A DNA stretch of 7,762 nt from Pseudomonadota bacterium (GCA_021817875.1 JAKAFQ010000178.1:1-7762), one strand, 5' to 3'; positions 1-7,400 are shown, counted from the stretch's first letter. Program-made: numbers and translations. Notes: generated by a model not told the origin, from the letters alone.

Positions 1-597
1 CTGCGGCCCGCGCAGCACTTCGACCCGCTTGACGTCGTACAGGCCGAGGTTCATCAGGTTCTTGCCGAGCTGGGAGCCCATGGCGGTCGACATCGGGATC
101 TCCCCGAAGTACATGCCGACCATCGAAGAGTTGCCGCCCTGGGAATTCAGACCCCGGATCTCGTACTCCATCTCGCCAGGTCCACCCGTATTGCGCACAG
201 CGATCCCAGGCACCGATTGGACCAGGCTGTCAACGCTTGTGATGCCGCGCGAGGAGATCTGTGAGGCAGTGACCGCCGTGATGCTGATGGGGGTCGTCTG
301 CACCGTCGTGCGCTCGCGCGTCGCCGTCACCACGATCTGCTGCAGCATCGGCTGAGCCATCGCAGGCGCCTGCGCATGGGCCCCGTCTATGTGCCCCAGC
401 AGCAGTACCGGCGCCGCCGCCAGCAGCGACATGGCTTGGTGCCGCCTCACGCGGCAGGTCATCGGCGCGCCGTGCGGGCCGCCCGCCAGTCTCTCAGTCA
501 TCACGATGCACTCCTGCGGCGTGCGGCCAAGGGTGCCCGCACCGGCCACGGACCGCATCGACCCCCACTGCATGCTGATCAGCGACTTTTTTTTCAT
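1..597 (-). CDS. TonB-dependent outer-membrane receptor, N-terminal part (truncated by window edge)
   Basis: This is the first 199 codons of a TonB-dependent receptor, an outer-membrane barrel that imports a bound ligand using TonB energy; the barrel lies beyond the left edge. Seen from the ATG at 597: a basic start (MKKK), a hydrophobic stretch at about residues 56-67, a likely signal-peptidase site after A-H-A at residue 75, a TonB-box-like IVVTATR at residues 88-94, then a plug domain with EIRGL, VGMYFGEIP and, at the very edge, EVLRGPQ. These plug motifs are typical of the family. The start at 597 is favoured because GAGGT lies 6 bases upstream and overlaps the stop of the preceding aldehyde dehydrogenase gene. 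ATG at 501 (AGGAG 9 bases upstream) or 462 would give a signal peptide of more normal length. The ligand cannot be told from this part; the operon context suggests a catabolic substrate or its carrier rather than iron, but a siderophore is possible. Confidence 0.88.
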   Translation of the reverse strand, partial: MKKKSLISMQWGSMRSVAGAGTLGRTPQECIVMTERLAGGPHGAPMTCRVRRHQAMSLLAAAPVLLLGHIDGAHAQAPAMAQPMLQQIVVTATRERTTVQTTPISITAVTASQISSRGITSVDSLVQSVPGIAVRNTGGPGEMEYEIRGLNSQGGNSSMVGMYFGEIPMSTAMGSQLGKNLMNLGLYDVKRVEVLRGPQ

Positions 598-603
598 GAC
601 CGG

Positions 604-609
604 ACCTCA
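604..609 (-). promoter_or_regulatory. Shine-Dalgarno overlapping upstream stop codon (translational coupling)
   Basis: On the minus strand the dehydrogenase stop TGA at 609-607 runs into GGT to give TGAGGT, whose GAGGT is a good ribosome-binding site 6 bases before the receptor ATG at 597. Ribosomes ending on the first gene are thus placed to start the second, which supports the 597 start and a shared transcript. Confidence 0.6.
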
Positions 610-2031
610 TGCGACTGCATTGATCACTTTGATCGTAGTGTAGGCCTGCAGACCCTCTTCCCCGAACTCCACCCCGATACCGGAGCACTTGATGCCGCCG
701 AACGGCACGTTGGGCGCGACATCCGCGTGCTTGTTAATGTATACAGTGCCCGCCTGCAGCCGTCGGGCGATAGTATGCGCGCAATCGAGATCGGTGCTCC
801 ATACCGAAGCGGCGAGTCCGTAGTCGCTGGCGTTCGCCAGGCGCACGGCCTCGTCCAGTTCTCGGTAGCGCACGATGGGCAGCGCCGGGCCGAACTGCTC
901 CTCGTCCACCAGCCGCACACCATTGCTCAACTCGCCGACCAGGGTGATCGGATAGAAGTATCCCGGCCCACTCGGGCGCTGCCCGCCGAGCAGCACCTTG
1001 CCACCCTGCCGCCTGGCATCCTCCACCAGATCAATCACCTTATCGAGCTGGCGCTCGTTCTGCAGCGGCCCGAGGCGGGTCTGCTCCCTCAGACCATCGC
1101 CCATGGGGACCGCCCGGGCATACTCGACCAGTGCCGCACAGAGCCGCTCGTACACGCTGTCGTGCACGTAGAGTCGCTTCAGCGCCGCGCAGGTCTGGCC
1201 GGAATTGATGAATGCGCCCCAGAACAACGGCTCGACGATCTTATCCACCTCGACGTCCGGCAGCACGATGCCGGGATCGTTGCCGCCAAGCTCGAGGGTC
1301 AGGTGCTTCAAGGTGGGCGCGGCGCTCGCCATCACCTTGCGCCCGGTGGCCGCGGAACCGGTGAAGACCACCTTGCCGACACGCGGATGGCCACTCAGCG
1401 CCGCCCCCAGTGCATCCTCACCCGCCACGGCGTTCAGGACACCCGGCGGCAAAGCCTCTTGGAGGAGCTCGACCATGCGCAGCGTGCCGAGCGGCGTGAA
1501 CGGTGAGGGCTTGATGACCACCGTGTTGCCGACACGCAGCGCCGGCAACACGTGCCAGATGGCGATCAGCAGTGGCCAGTTCCACGGCGTGATCGAGCCT
1601 ACGACCCCGATGGGCTCACGGTGCAGCTCGACACGCTTGCCGGGGGAGGACTCGAGGATCTTGGGCGGTAAATCGACCGATGCGGTGTAGCCCGCCCAAG
1701 CGGCACAGCCTCCCAGTTCGAACTCCGAGCCAAACCCCTTCAAGGGCTTGCCCTGCTCCCGGGTCACGAGCTCGGCGAGCTCGGGCGCATTCTCGGTCAG
1801 TATCCGGGCAATCGCCTCGCAGGCCGCGCTGCGCTCGGCGCTGCTGCGCCCTCCCCAGGCAGGCTGAGCGGCCGCCGCGGCGCCGATCGCCTCCTCCAGG
1901 TGCGAGGCAGTGCCCAGGGGACACCGGCCGACGAGCGACCCGTCGGCCGGGTTCAGAATCTCGCGGTGAACGGGGCCCTCGACCTGCCGCCCCCCGATCG
2001 TCATTGTGTACGGCCGTGCCGCTGCGCCCAT
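607..2031 (-). CDS. NAD(P)-dependent aldehyde dehydrogenase
   Basis: A complete 474-residue member of the aldehyde dehydrogenase superfamily, a normal length for the soluble cytoplasmic enzyme that oxidises an aldehyde to a carboxylate with NAD(P)+. Visible motifs: PWNW with the oxyanion-hole Asn151, IKPS with cofactor-binding Lys174, FTGS around Gly225, LELGG with the general base Glu247, NSGQTC with the nucleophile Cys281, and EEQFGP with Glu378 near the nicotinamide ribose site. All catalytic residues are present. Pro177 stands where NAD-preferring enzymes such as ALDH2 have a ribose-binding Glu, so cofactor choice is uncertain. The ATG at 2031 is chosen because AGGGGGG lies 6 bases upstream; the frame stays open to 2202, but the extra 57 residues are arginine-rich and look non-coding. 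It is first in an operon with the receptor and divergent from the diiron oxygenase, so it probably handles an aldehyde from that pathway. The substrate is not identifiable. Confidence 0.95.
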   Translation of the reverse strand: MGAAARPYTMTIGGRQVEGPVHREILNPADGSLVGRCPLGTASHLEEAIGAAAAAQPAWGGRSSAERSAACEAIARILTENAPELAELVTREQGKPLKGFGSEFELGGCAAWAGYTASVDLPPKILESSPGKRVELHREPIGVVGSITPWNWPLLIAIWHVLPALRVGNTVVIKPSPFTPLGTLRMVELLQEALPPGVLNAVAGEDALGAALSGHPRVGKVVFTGSAATGRKVMASAAPTLKHLTLELGGNDPGIVLPDVEVDKIVEPLFWGAFINSGQTCAALKRLYVHDSVYERLCAALVEYARAVPMGDGLREQTRLGPLQNERQLDKVIDLVEDARRQGGKVLLGGQRPSGPGYFYPITLVGELSNGVRLVDEEQFGPALPIVRYRELDEAVRLANASDYGLAASVWSTDLDCAHTIARRLQAGTVYINKHADVAPNVPFGGIKCSGIGVEFGEEGLQAYTTIKVINAVA

Positions 2032-2037
2032 GATCAA

Positions 2038-2044
2038 CCCCCCT
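2038..2044 (-). promoter_or_regulatory. Ribosome-binding site of the aldehyde dehydrogenase
   Basis: The minus strand reads AGGGGGG here, ending 6 bases before the ATG at 2031. It decides the start against the longer open frame reaching 2202. Confidence 0.6.
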
Positions 2045-2195
2045 GCCGTGCGCGATGGGCCGCGGATTATCAGGCTGCCCCATACGGGAATCTTGGAAGA
2101 TCGCGCGCGGATCTTGTACAGGAGCGCACGGGAAACAGGCCGTGCCGCGCCGCCGCGCTCCGGGCGGCGCTGCCTGATCAATGAGCATTTTTCTT

Positions 2196-2224
2196 TTGAC
2201 ACAATTTACTGAACATGTGATATT
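2196..2224 (+). promoter_or_regulatory. Sigma70-type promoter for the diiron oxygenase operon
   Basis: TTGACA at 2196-2201 matches the -35 consensus exactly. After a 17-base spacer comes GATATT at 2219-2224 (4 of 6 matches to TATAAT), preceded by TG at 2216-2217 in the extended -10 position. It sits in the only AT-rich island of the divergent region. Transcription would start near 2231, giving a leader of about 64 bases before the ATG at 2295. I found no equally good promoter pointing left for the aldehyde dehydrogenase. Confidence 0.6.
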
Positions 2225-2235
2225 TTTTTGTGTCA
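2197..2235. promoter_or_regulatory. Inverted repeat flanking the promoter core, candidate operator
   Basis: TGACACAA at 2197-2204 and its exact reverse complement TTGTGTCA at 2228-2235 are separated by 23 bases. The left arm overlaps the -35 box and the right arm covers the predicted transcription start; arm centres are 31 bases apart, close to three helical turns. A small palindrome ACATGT (2213-2218) lies near the middle. This fits binding by a dimeric or tetrameric regulator controlling one or both divergent operons. No regulator gene is in the window, so the protein is unknown. Confidence 0.5.
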
Positions 2236-2294
2236 CTTCAACTTCGAGCCCGGCCGAAAGCCGCTCGACGCTCATCTCAGATCGAGGTACGCAC

Positions 2295-3323
2295 ATGGCA
2301 CACCAGCAAGAGAAGCTCGCGGGTCGCATGGAACTGCCGCCACCGACCGAGCAGCCGAACGTCTACCCCTTGAGCTGGCATCGGCAGACCGCCAAGCTCG
2401 AGGAGATCTGGGACGCCTCCCAGCGCGAGTACTGGGATCCGAAGAAGCTGCCATGGGACAGTTTCCACCCCTCCAGCTACACCTGGGAGCAGCGCGAGGC
2501 CATCGCCTATTGGTGGACTCTGCTCAGCGTGTTCGACGCCTCCGCCCCGCCGGTGTTCGCCTCGGCATTCGTCAAGACCTACGAGGCGCACGAAGAGGAT
2601 GCGGTGCGCCGGTGCTTTTTCTCCGTGACGCGTGATGAGCAGAACCACGAGCAGCTGTGCGGCCTCGCCATCACCAGGCTGCTCGAGCATCCCGATCCAC
2701 TCACCTACGTTCCGAAGACCGATATCGGCCGCAAGGCCCTCAAGAATGCGCACTGGCTCTATTACAACGGCGCGCGCTACTGGACCGGTTACAAGTCCGC
2801 CGTGCCGAAGTACAGCCTTGCGGTCCTGTTCAGCTCGTTCCTGATGGGCGAAATCGCCGCTGCGACGATCTTTCACCAGATGGCCGCGAAATGCACCGAG
2901 CCGGTGTTTCAGGCGGGTTTTCGCAACGTCGGCCGCGACGAAGGGCGCCACATGGCGATCTGCATGGCGCTGATGGAACGCGACTACCCGAAACTGGACC
3001 TCTCGGACAAGCCGCTCATCACCAAGCAGGTGCGCGCCGGGTTCATGTTTCTCTCGGGCGTGCTGTACGAGCCGCCGGAGGACTTCTGGGACCTGCCGGC
3101 GGACTTCATCGCGAACCAGCGCACCATCGAGGCATGCGCCCGGTCGGCAGGCTTCCACATCCCTGAGTACGAGGCCAAACGCGAGAACTGGCGCGGCGCC
3201 ATGCTCAATCTCAAGGGCGTCCTCGACAAATACGGCATTCCCTTCCCCGCCATTCCGGAGGTGGGAATCTCGGGCCAGGAAATCACCGACGTCGACATGA
3301 AGGACATCATTCCGGTGTTCTGA
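2295..3323 (+). CDS. Soluble diiron oxygenase of the ferritin-like/RNR-like superfamily
   Basis: A 342-residue protein predicted to be a cytoplasmic non-heme diiron oxygenase; the exact family is not recognised. The metal pattern is clear: DEQNH gives Glu115 and His118, FLMGEIAA gives Glu186, and DEGRHM gives Glu216 and His219. These are two ExxH motifs and a lone Glu with spacings (71 and 30) in the range of diiron oxygenases. DEGRHM resembles the DELRHM of methane monooxygenase alpha subunits. The first carboxylate ligand is probably Asp81, 34 residues before Glu115. There is no signal peptide or membrane segment. The start at 2295 has GAGGT 6 bases upstream; the frame is open from 2181, but that extension overlaps the promoter. 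The reductase gene follows 21 bases later, an obvious electron donor. The likely role is hydroxylation or other O2-dependent oxidation of a small organic substrate. Alternatives are an N-oxygenase of AurF type, a desaturase, or a ribonucleotide reductase R2 relative; the reductase and catabolic neighbours argue against R2. Confidence 0.8.
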   Translation: MAHQQEKLAGRMELPPPTEQPNVYPLSWHRQTAKLEEIWDASQREYWDPKKLPWDSFHPSSYTWEQREAIAYWWTLLSVFDASAPPVFASAFVKTYEAHEEDAVRRCFFSVTRDEQNHEQLCGLAITRLLEHPDPLTYVPKTDIGRKALKNAHWLYYNGARYWTGYKSAVPKYSLAVLFSSFLMGEIAAATIFHQMAAKCTEPVFQAGFRNVGRDEGRHMAICMALMERDYPKLDLSDKPLITKQVRAGFMFLSGVLYEPPEDFWDLPADFIANQRTIEACARSAGFHIPEYEAKRENWRGAMLNLKGVLDKYGIPFPAIPEVGISGQEITDVDMKDIIPVF

Positions 3324-3344
3324 CCTCAGGCAGGCTCTCCCACC

Positions 3345-4385
3345 ATGTCCGTCATACGCCTCGCACCATCCCAGGTGACCGTCGAGTGCCAGGAGGGCGA
3401 TACCGTCCTCACGGCGCTGGAGCGGGCCGGCTTCGCATTGCCCAACAACTGCCGCGCCGGCGCCTGCGGCGAGTGCAAGGTCCGGGTGCTCTCGGGCACC
3501 TTCGACCAGGGGTTCGTGCTCGACATGGCCCTGTCTGCGGAGGAACGCCACGCGGGCTTCGGCCTGATGTGCATGGCCAAGCCGCTCTCGCAGGAAATGA
3601 CCATCGAGTGGGGCTCGACCGAGGCGCGTCCACGGCTGTTCCCGCCGGCCGAGGATATGCCGTTCATCGTCATCGAGCGGATAGAACGGACGCCGGTCAT
3701 CGTCGAGCTTCGCCTGCGTCCGATCGGCGATCCGATGCGCTTCTGGCCCGGACAGTACGTGACGCTGCGCAAGCCCGGCGCCACCCGGCCGCGCTCCTAT
3801 TCCATCGCGAGCGCACCGCGCCCCGACGGCGAGCTGACACTGCAGGTGACACGCCAGGATCCCGGCGAGACCAGCGGCTGGCTGCACAGGGAGGTGCGCG
3901 TCGGCGACCCGGTGCAGATTTCAGGTCCCTACGGGACGTTCATCGGCGATCCGTCGGTGCAGACTCCCGTGCTGTGTCTTGCGGCCGGCTCCGGGCTCGC
4001 GCCGATTCTGTCGCTCACCGAAGCGGCCCTGCGTCGCGGCTACAACGCACCGGTCGCGCTGATGTTCTCGGCTCGTACCGAGGCAGACGTGTACTGCCGT
4101 GGATTCATCGAATTCTGGCGCGCGCGCCACCGGAATTTCAGTTTCGTGCCCACCCTGACCCGCGAGCGCCGCGACGGCACGCGCCACGGCAGAATTCCCG
4201 AGATCCTGCCCGATCTGTATCCGGATCTGTCCGAGTTCAGCGTGTTCGTCGCCGGCAGCCCGGCCTTCGTCGACAGCTGCGTGGCGGTGGTGAAGCGGCT
4301 CGGCGCCCAGCCCGGGCGCATCCACACGGAAGGATTCGTGCCACTGCCCTCGGAGGCGCCGCCCGCGACCGGTCGTGCCCCGTAA
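3345..4385 (+). CDS. Ferredoxin-FAD-NAD(P)H reductase, oxygenase electron-transfer component
   Basis: A complete 346-residue reductase of the type serving soluble oxygenases (MmoC, phenol hydroxylase P5 and similar), moving electrons from NAD(P)H through FAD and a 2Fe-2S centre. The N-terminal plant-type ferredoxin domain (about residues 1-90) has Cys36, Cys41, Cys44 and Cys76. The FAD domain follows (about 103-200), with the flavin motif RPRSYSIAS at 148-156. The nucleotide domain (about 205-335) has AAGSGLAP at 213-220 and a C-terminal AGSPAFVD at 303-310. The usual reductase motifs GGTGLAP and CGPPxMVD are slightly changed but in place. It begins 21 bases after the diiron oxygenase and shares its operon; its own ribosome-binding site is weak (AGG about 12 bases upstream), so its translation may depend on the upstream gene. 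The family also serves Rieske dioxygenases, but the neighbour points to the diiron protein. Confidence 0.93.
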   Translation: MSVIRLAPSQVTVECQEGDTVLTALERAGFALPNNCRAGACGECKVRVLSGTFDQGFVLDMALSAEERHAGFGLMCMAKPLSQEMTIEWGSTEARPRLFPPAEDMPFIVIERIERTPVIVELRLRPIGDPMRFWPGQYVTLRKPGATRPRSYSIASAPRPDGELTLQVTRQDPGETSGWLHREVRVGDPVQISGPYGTFIGDPSVQTPVLCLAAGSGLAPILSLTEAALRRGYNAPVALMFSARTEADVYCRGFIEFWRARHRNFSFVPTLTRERRDGTRHGRIPEILPDLYPDLSEFSVFVAGSPAFVDSCVAVVKRLGAQPGRIHTEGFVPLPSEAPPATGRAP

Positions 4386-4410
4386 GCGATGATCGCCTCG
4401 CCACGCCTGT

Positions 4411-4431
4411 GCAGCGGCGCGATCGCGCTGC
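4411..4431. terminator. Bulged hairpin between convergent genes, possible bidirectional terminator
   Basis: The 46-base gap between the reductase stop (4385) and the stop of the convergent signalling gene (4432) contains a stem in which 4411-4416 (GCAGCG) pairs with 4426-4431 (CGCTGC). After a bulged G at 4417, two more pairs extend it (4418-4419 with 4424-4425), closing on a 4-base loop. There is no T-tract on either strand, so it is not a classic intrinsic terminator; it may block read-through weakly in both directions or protect 3' ends. Confidence 0.3.
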
Positions 4432-7400
4432 TCAGCGGGTCGTATCGGCCGGAGATTCGCGGATGTTCCGCGTCAGCCACTCAAGCATCTGCCGCATGGC
4501 CTGCATGCGGGTCGAGTCGGGCGCGGGGTCGTGGATCTTCCCGTGTGCATCCAGCACCTCTTGATCCCGAATGCCCTCGGTGATCAGCCAGCGTGTGACC
4601 GGGCAGGCGGCGAGCTCACCCGAATGGCGCCGGTGCAGCGTGTCGTGCATCGCCATCCACTGGTACGCCAAGGCGCCCACCCAGCTATGCAAGGCCGCGC
4701 CGTCGCTACCGTGAAAGGGCTGGGTCCTGATCCAATCGGGGAGCGCCTCGGCCGGCATGGGCCGCGCCAGCCCGTACCCCTGCCCCAGGCGGCAGCCGAG
4801 CAGTATCGCCGCCTCGATGCACCCCGGATCCTCCAGACCTTCGGCCACCACGTCACGCTCCAGATCCTGTCCGATCTGCACCACGGTCCGGATCAGGCTC
4901 AATGCCTTGATCGGATCGCGGGCGAGATCCCGGATGATGCCCTGGTCGACCTTGATCACGTCGAACGGCAGATCGGCCAGACGTCGCAAGCTGCTGAACC
5001 CGGATCCCAGGTCGTCCATGGCGATCTTGACGCCCGTGGCGGCCAGGCGCGCAATGGCCTCATCCACTGTGCTGGCGTCCAACGCCTGGCTCTCGAGCAG
5101 TTCGAGTGTCAGGTGCTGCGGCGCCAGCTGCGCTTCGCGCAGCGCCTCTTGCACCCATCGGGCACAGTCCGGATGCACCGCGGAGCTCGGCGCGAGGTTG
5201 ATCGACAGCCCGATGTCCAGCCGCTCGCTGCGCCAGCGCCGCAGGTGGCCGAGCCCCTGCTGCAGCATCTGACGGAACAGCGAATCGAGATCCGTCTCTC
5301 CCAACGCGGGCAGAAACTGTCCGGGAGCCAGCAGTACTCCCTGCGGCGTGCGCAGGCGCGCCAGCGCCTCCACCTTCATCAGCCTGCCATTCGACAGGTC
5401 CACGACCGGCTGCACGGACAGCGTCACGCCACCGCCATAAAGCAGCGACCTCACCTGCGTCGCCTGGCCGGTATCGATCGCAGACCAGCGGCTCTGCGAC
5501 ATGCTCGTCATCTGATCCCAGCGATTCTGCAGCGACAGGCGCCAGGTGTGCATCCAACCGGAGGCGAACTGGTGCGGATACGCTCCGAAGAGCATCAGCA
5601 CGGCATGTACTGCGCCGTGTCGATGCACCGGGATGGTGACGGAGCTGCGGATACCGAACTCCTGCATCAGCGCCCGCCAGGGTTCGGTACGACTGTCGAG
5701 CTCGTACGCGGCGATCTGCTGCTGAGAATCGGTGATCCAGGTCCTGGCAACCAGCCCGCGTCCGCGCGCATCCCGCGGGTCGAGCACCGGATACAGTTCG
5801 CGCGCCCGATGCGCCTCGATGAGGGCGTCGGCGATGTCGCCGGCGGCGCGCTCGATGACCAGCCGGTTCTGCTCATCCGGGCGGCACACCACGGTCGCAC
5901 GGATGCCCGGTAAGGACGCGAGCGCATTGAGCTCGGCCTGCTTCCAGTCCGCCGCCATGACCCTGCCGCCCATCGGGCGCGCGAGCAGCGTCTGGTACTG
6001 ATCGAGGACTGCCTGCATGGCCTGCAGCTGGTGCTCCAGATCGAGCTGCAGCCGCGCCTCGGCGGCGCGCAGGCTGCGGTAGCGCGTGTGCGAGGTGAGC
6101 AACGCCGCATCCAGATGAGTGCGCAACAAGTCGCGATACAGGCTCATGGCCCGCGTCATCCATGCGCCGGAAAGGCCGACCAGGGCATGAACCACGCCCA
6201 GCCGTTGCGCGGTCTGCTGCACCGACTGCGCCTCGGTCTGCGCATCGAGCAGGAAGCGCAGGTGCGCGGCCTGCCGACGCTGCAGCCCGTCGAACTCCGA
6301 CCGGGAGAGGCAGCCGAGAATGGCGCCGGTCTCGGCGCGGCCCTGCAGCTCGCGATAGAACGATGCGGAAAACTGCTCTGCGACCGCCGCCAGATGCTCC
6401 GCGAGCACCTGCATGAGCTGCCGCGCCTCCGGGCCGAACGGATCGAAAGCGGCCTCGGCGATCTGCTCGGATGCCAGCGTGACACCGAGCCGCCACCATC
6501 GGGTCCGTTCCTTCTTGGACTGCTTGGCCTGATACATCGCCGCATCGGCCTGACGCAGCAGCAAATCCGTCTCGTCGCCGTCGCCAGGATGCAGCGCCAC
6601 ACCCATCGTCATCCCGATCGGGCAGCGCCTGCCGTGACCCAACTCGAACGGTGCCTCGACCGCGTGGTGCAGTCGATCGAGCACGGCGCTCAGCTGCGCC
6701 ACCGCATGAGGCACCTCGAGGTCCGGCAGCACCACCACAAACTCATCACCGCCCAGACGGGCGATGAAATCCGATTCCCGCAGCCTGGCCCGCAGCCCGC
6801 CCGAGACCGACCGCAGCAACTCGTCCCCGGCTTCGTGACCCCACTGGTCGTTGACCAGCTTGAAGTCATCGAGATCGAGCACCCCTACCGCAAGCGCCGC
6901 CCCGGCGCGGCGCGCCCGCGCGATGGCCTGCGGCAGGAACTCCTCGAGCGCAAGACGGTTCGGCAGTCCGGTCAGCGCATCGGTGCGGGCCATGCGCGCC
7001 TCCTGCGCCTGGCGGCTGCGGATGCGGTTCTTCAGATCGAGTTCGTCGAGACCACGACCGAGCAAGGCGCCGATGCGCGTGCAGACTTCGATCGTGGGCG
7101 CATCGAAGCCGTCGCGACGCGCGGCGGCGAGCGCCAGCACAGCCCAGGGCCGCTCGGCACGGACAATCGGCGTCGCAAGCACACTGAGCCACCGGTTTTC
7201 GGCGCAGTCTTCGTGCCAGGGATGCAGCGCCGGATCGGCCAGCGTATCGTTGCAGACGACCAGCTGTTTTCCGCTCCAGGCTCTCTCCACGAGCGGCACT
7301 CTGCTGCTGACAGTCGCTGGCACAAGCGCCGCATGGGCCTCGGCCGCGCCCTCACCCGCCACGGCGAGGACATCGAATCGCTTGGATGAGCCCGGCCGGC

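Noticed and set aside
376..1506. A 376-codon plus-strand frame over the aldehyde dehydrogenase and receptor
   Set aside because: It is antisense to a dehydrogenase with all catalytic residues intact; the translation is low-complexity His/Arg/Gln-rich sequence without recognisable motifs.
2066..2071. GATAAT on the minus strand as a -10 box for the aldehyde dehydrogenase
   Set aside because: It matches five of six -10 positions, but no acceptable -35 box lies 16-19 bases upstream, so the left-facing promoter stays unassigned.
2032..2202. A 57-residue N-terminal extension of the aldehyde dehydrogenase to the ATG at 2202
   Set aside because: The extension is Arg-rich and unlike family N-termini, and the ATG at 2031 has a strong AGGGGGG ribosome-binding site at proper spacing and gives the normal family length.
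2216..2236. TGTGA...TCAC resembling a CRP site
   Set aside because: The half-sites are 12 bases apart instead of the 6 needed for CRP, so the resemblance is chance within the larger inverted repeat.
2181..2294. A 38-residue N-terminal extension of the diiron protein from the ATG at 2181
   Set aside because: It would begin upstream of the best promoter and read through the -35, -10 and inverted repeat; the ATG at 2295 has GAGGT at ideal spacing.
2295..3323. Assignment of the diiron protein as ribonucleotide reductase R2 (nrdB)
   Set aside because: The ligand motifs are shared by the whole superfamily, but there is no R1 gene nearby, the adjacent electron donor is an oxygenase-type reductase, and DEGRHM looks closer to the monooxygenases. 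A distant R2-like origin is not excluded.
2277..3887. A 536-codon open frame on the minus strand, opposite the diiron oxygenase and reductase
   Set aside because: It runs antisense across two genes with clear metal, iron-sulfur and flavin motifs, is rich in Arg, His and Gly, shows no domain pattern, and exists because GC-rich coding strands rarely place stops in that frame.
4531..7389. Two long plus-strand frames (4531-5913 and 6031-7389) opposite the c-di-GMP protein
   Set aside because: Both are antisense to continuous GGDEF, EAL and sensor motifs, are rich in Arg, Gln and His, and lack upstream ribosome-binding sites or family motifs.
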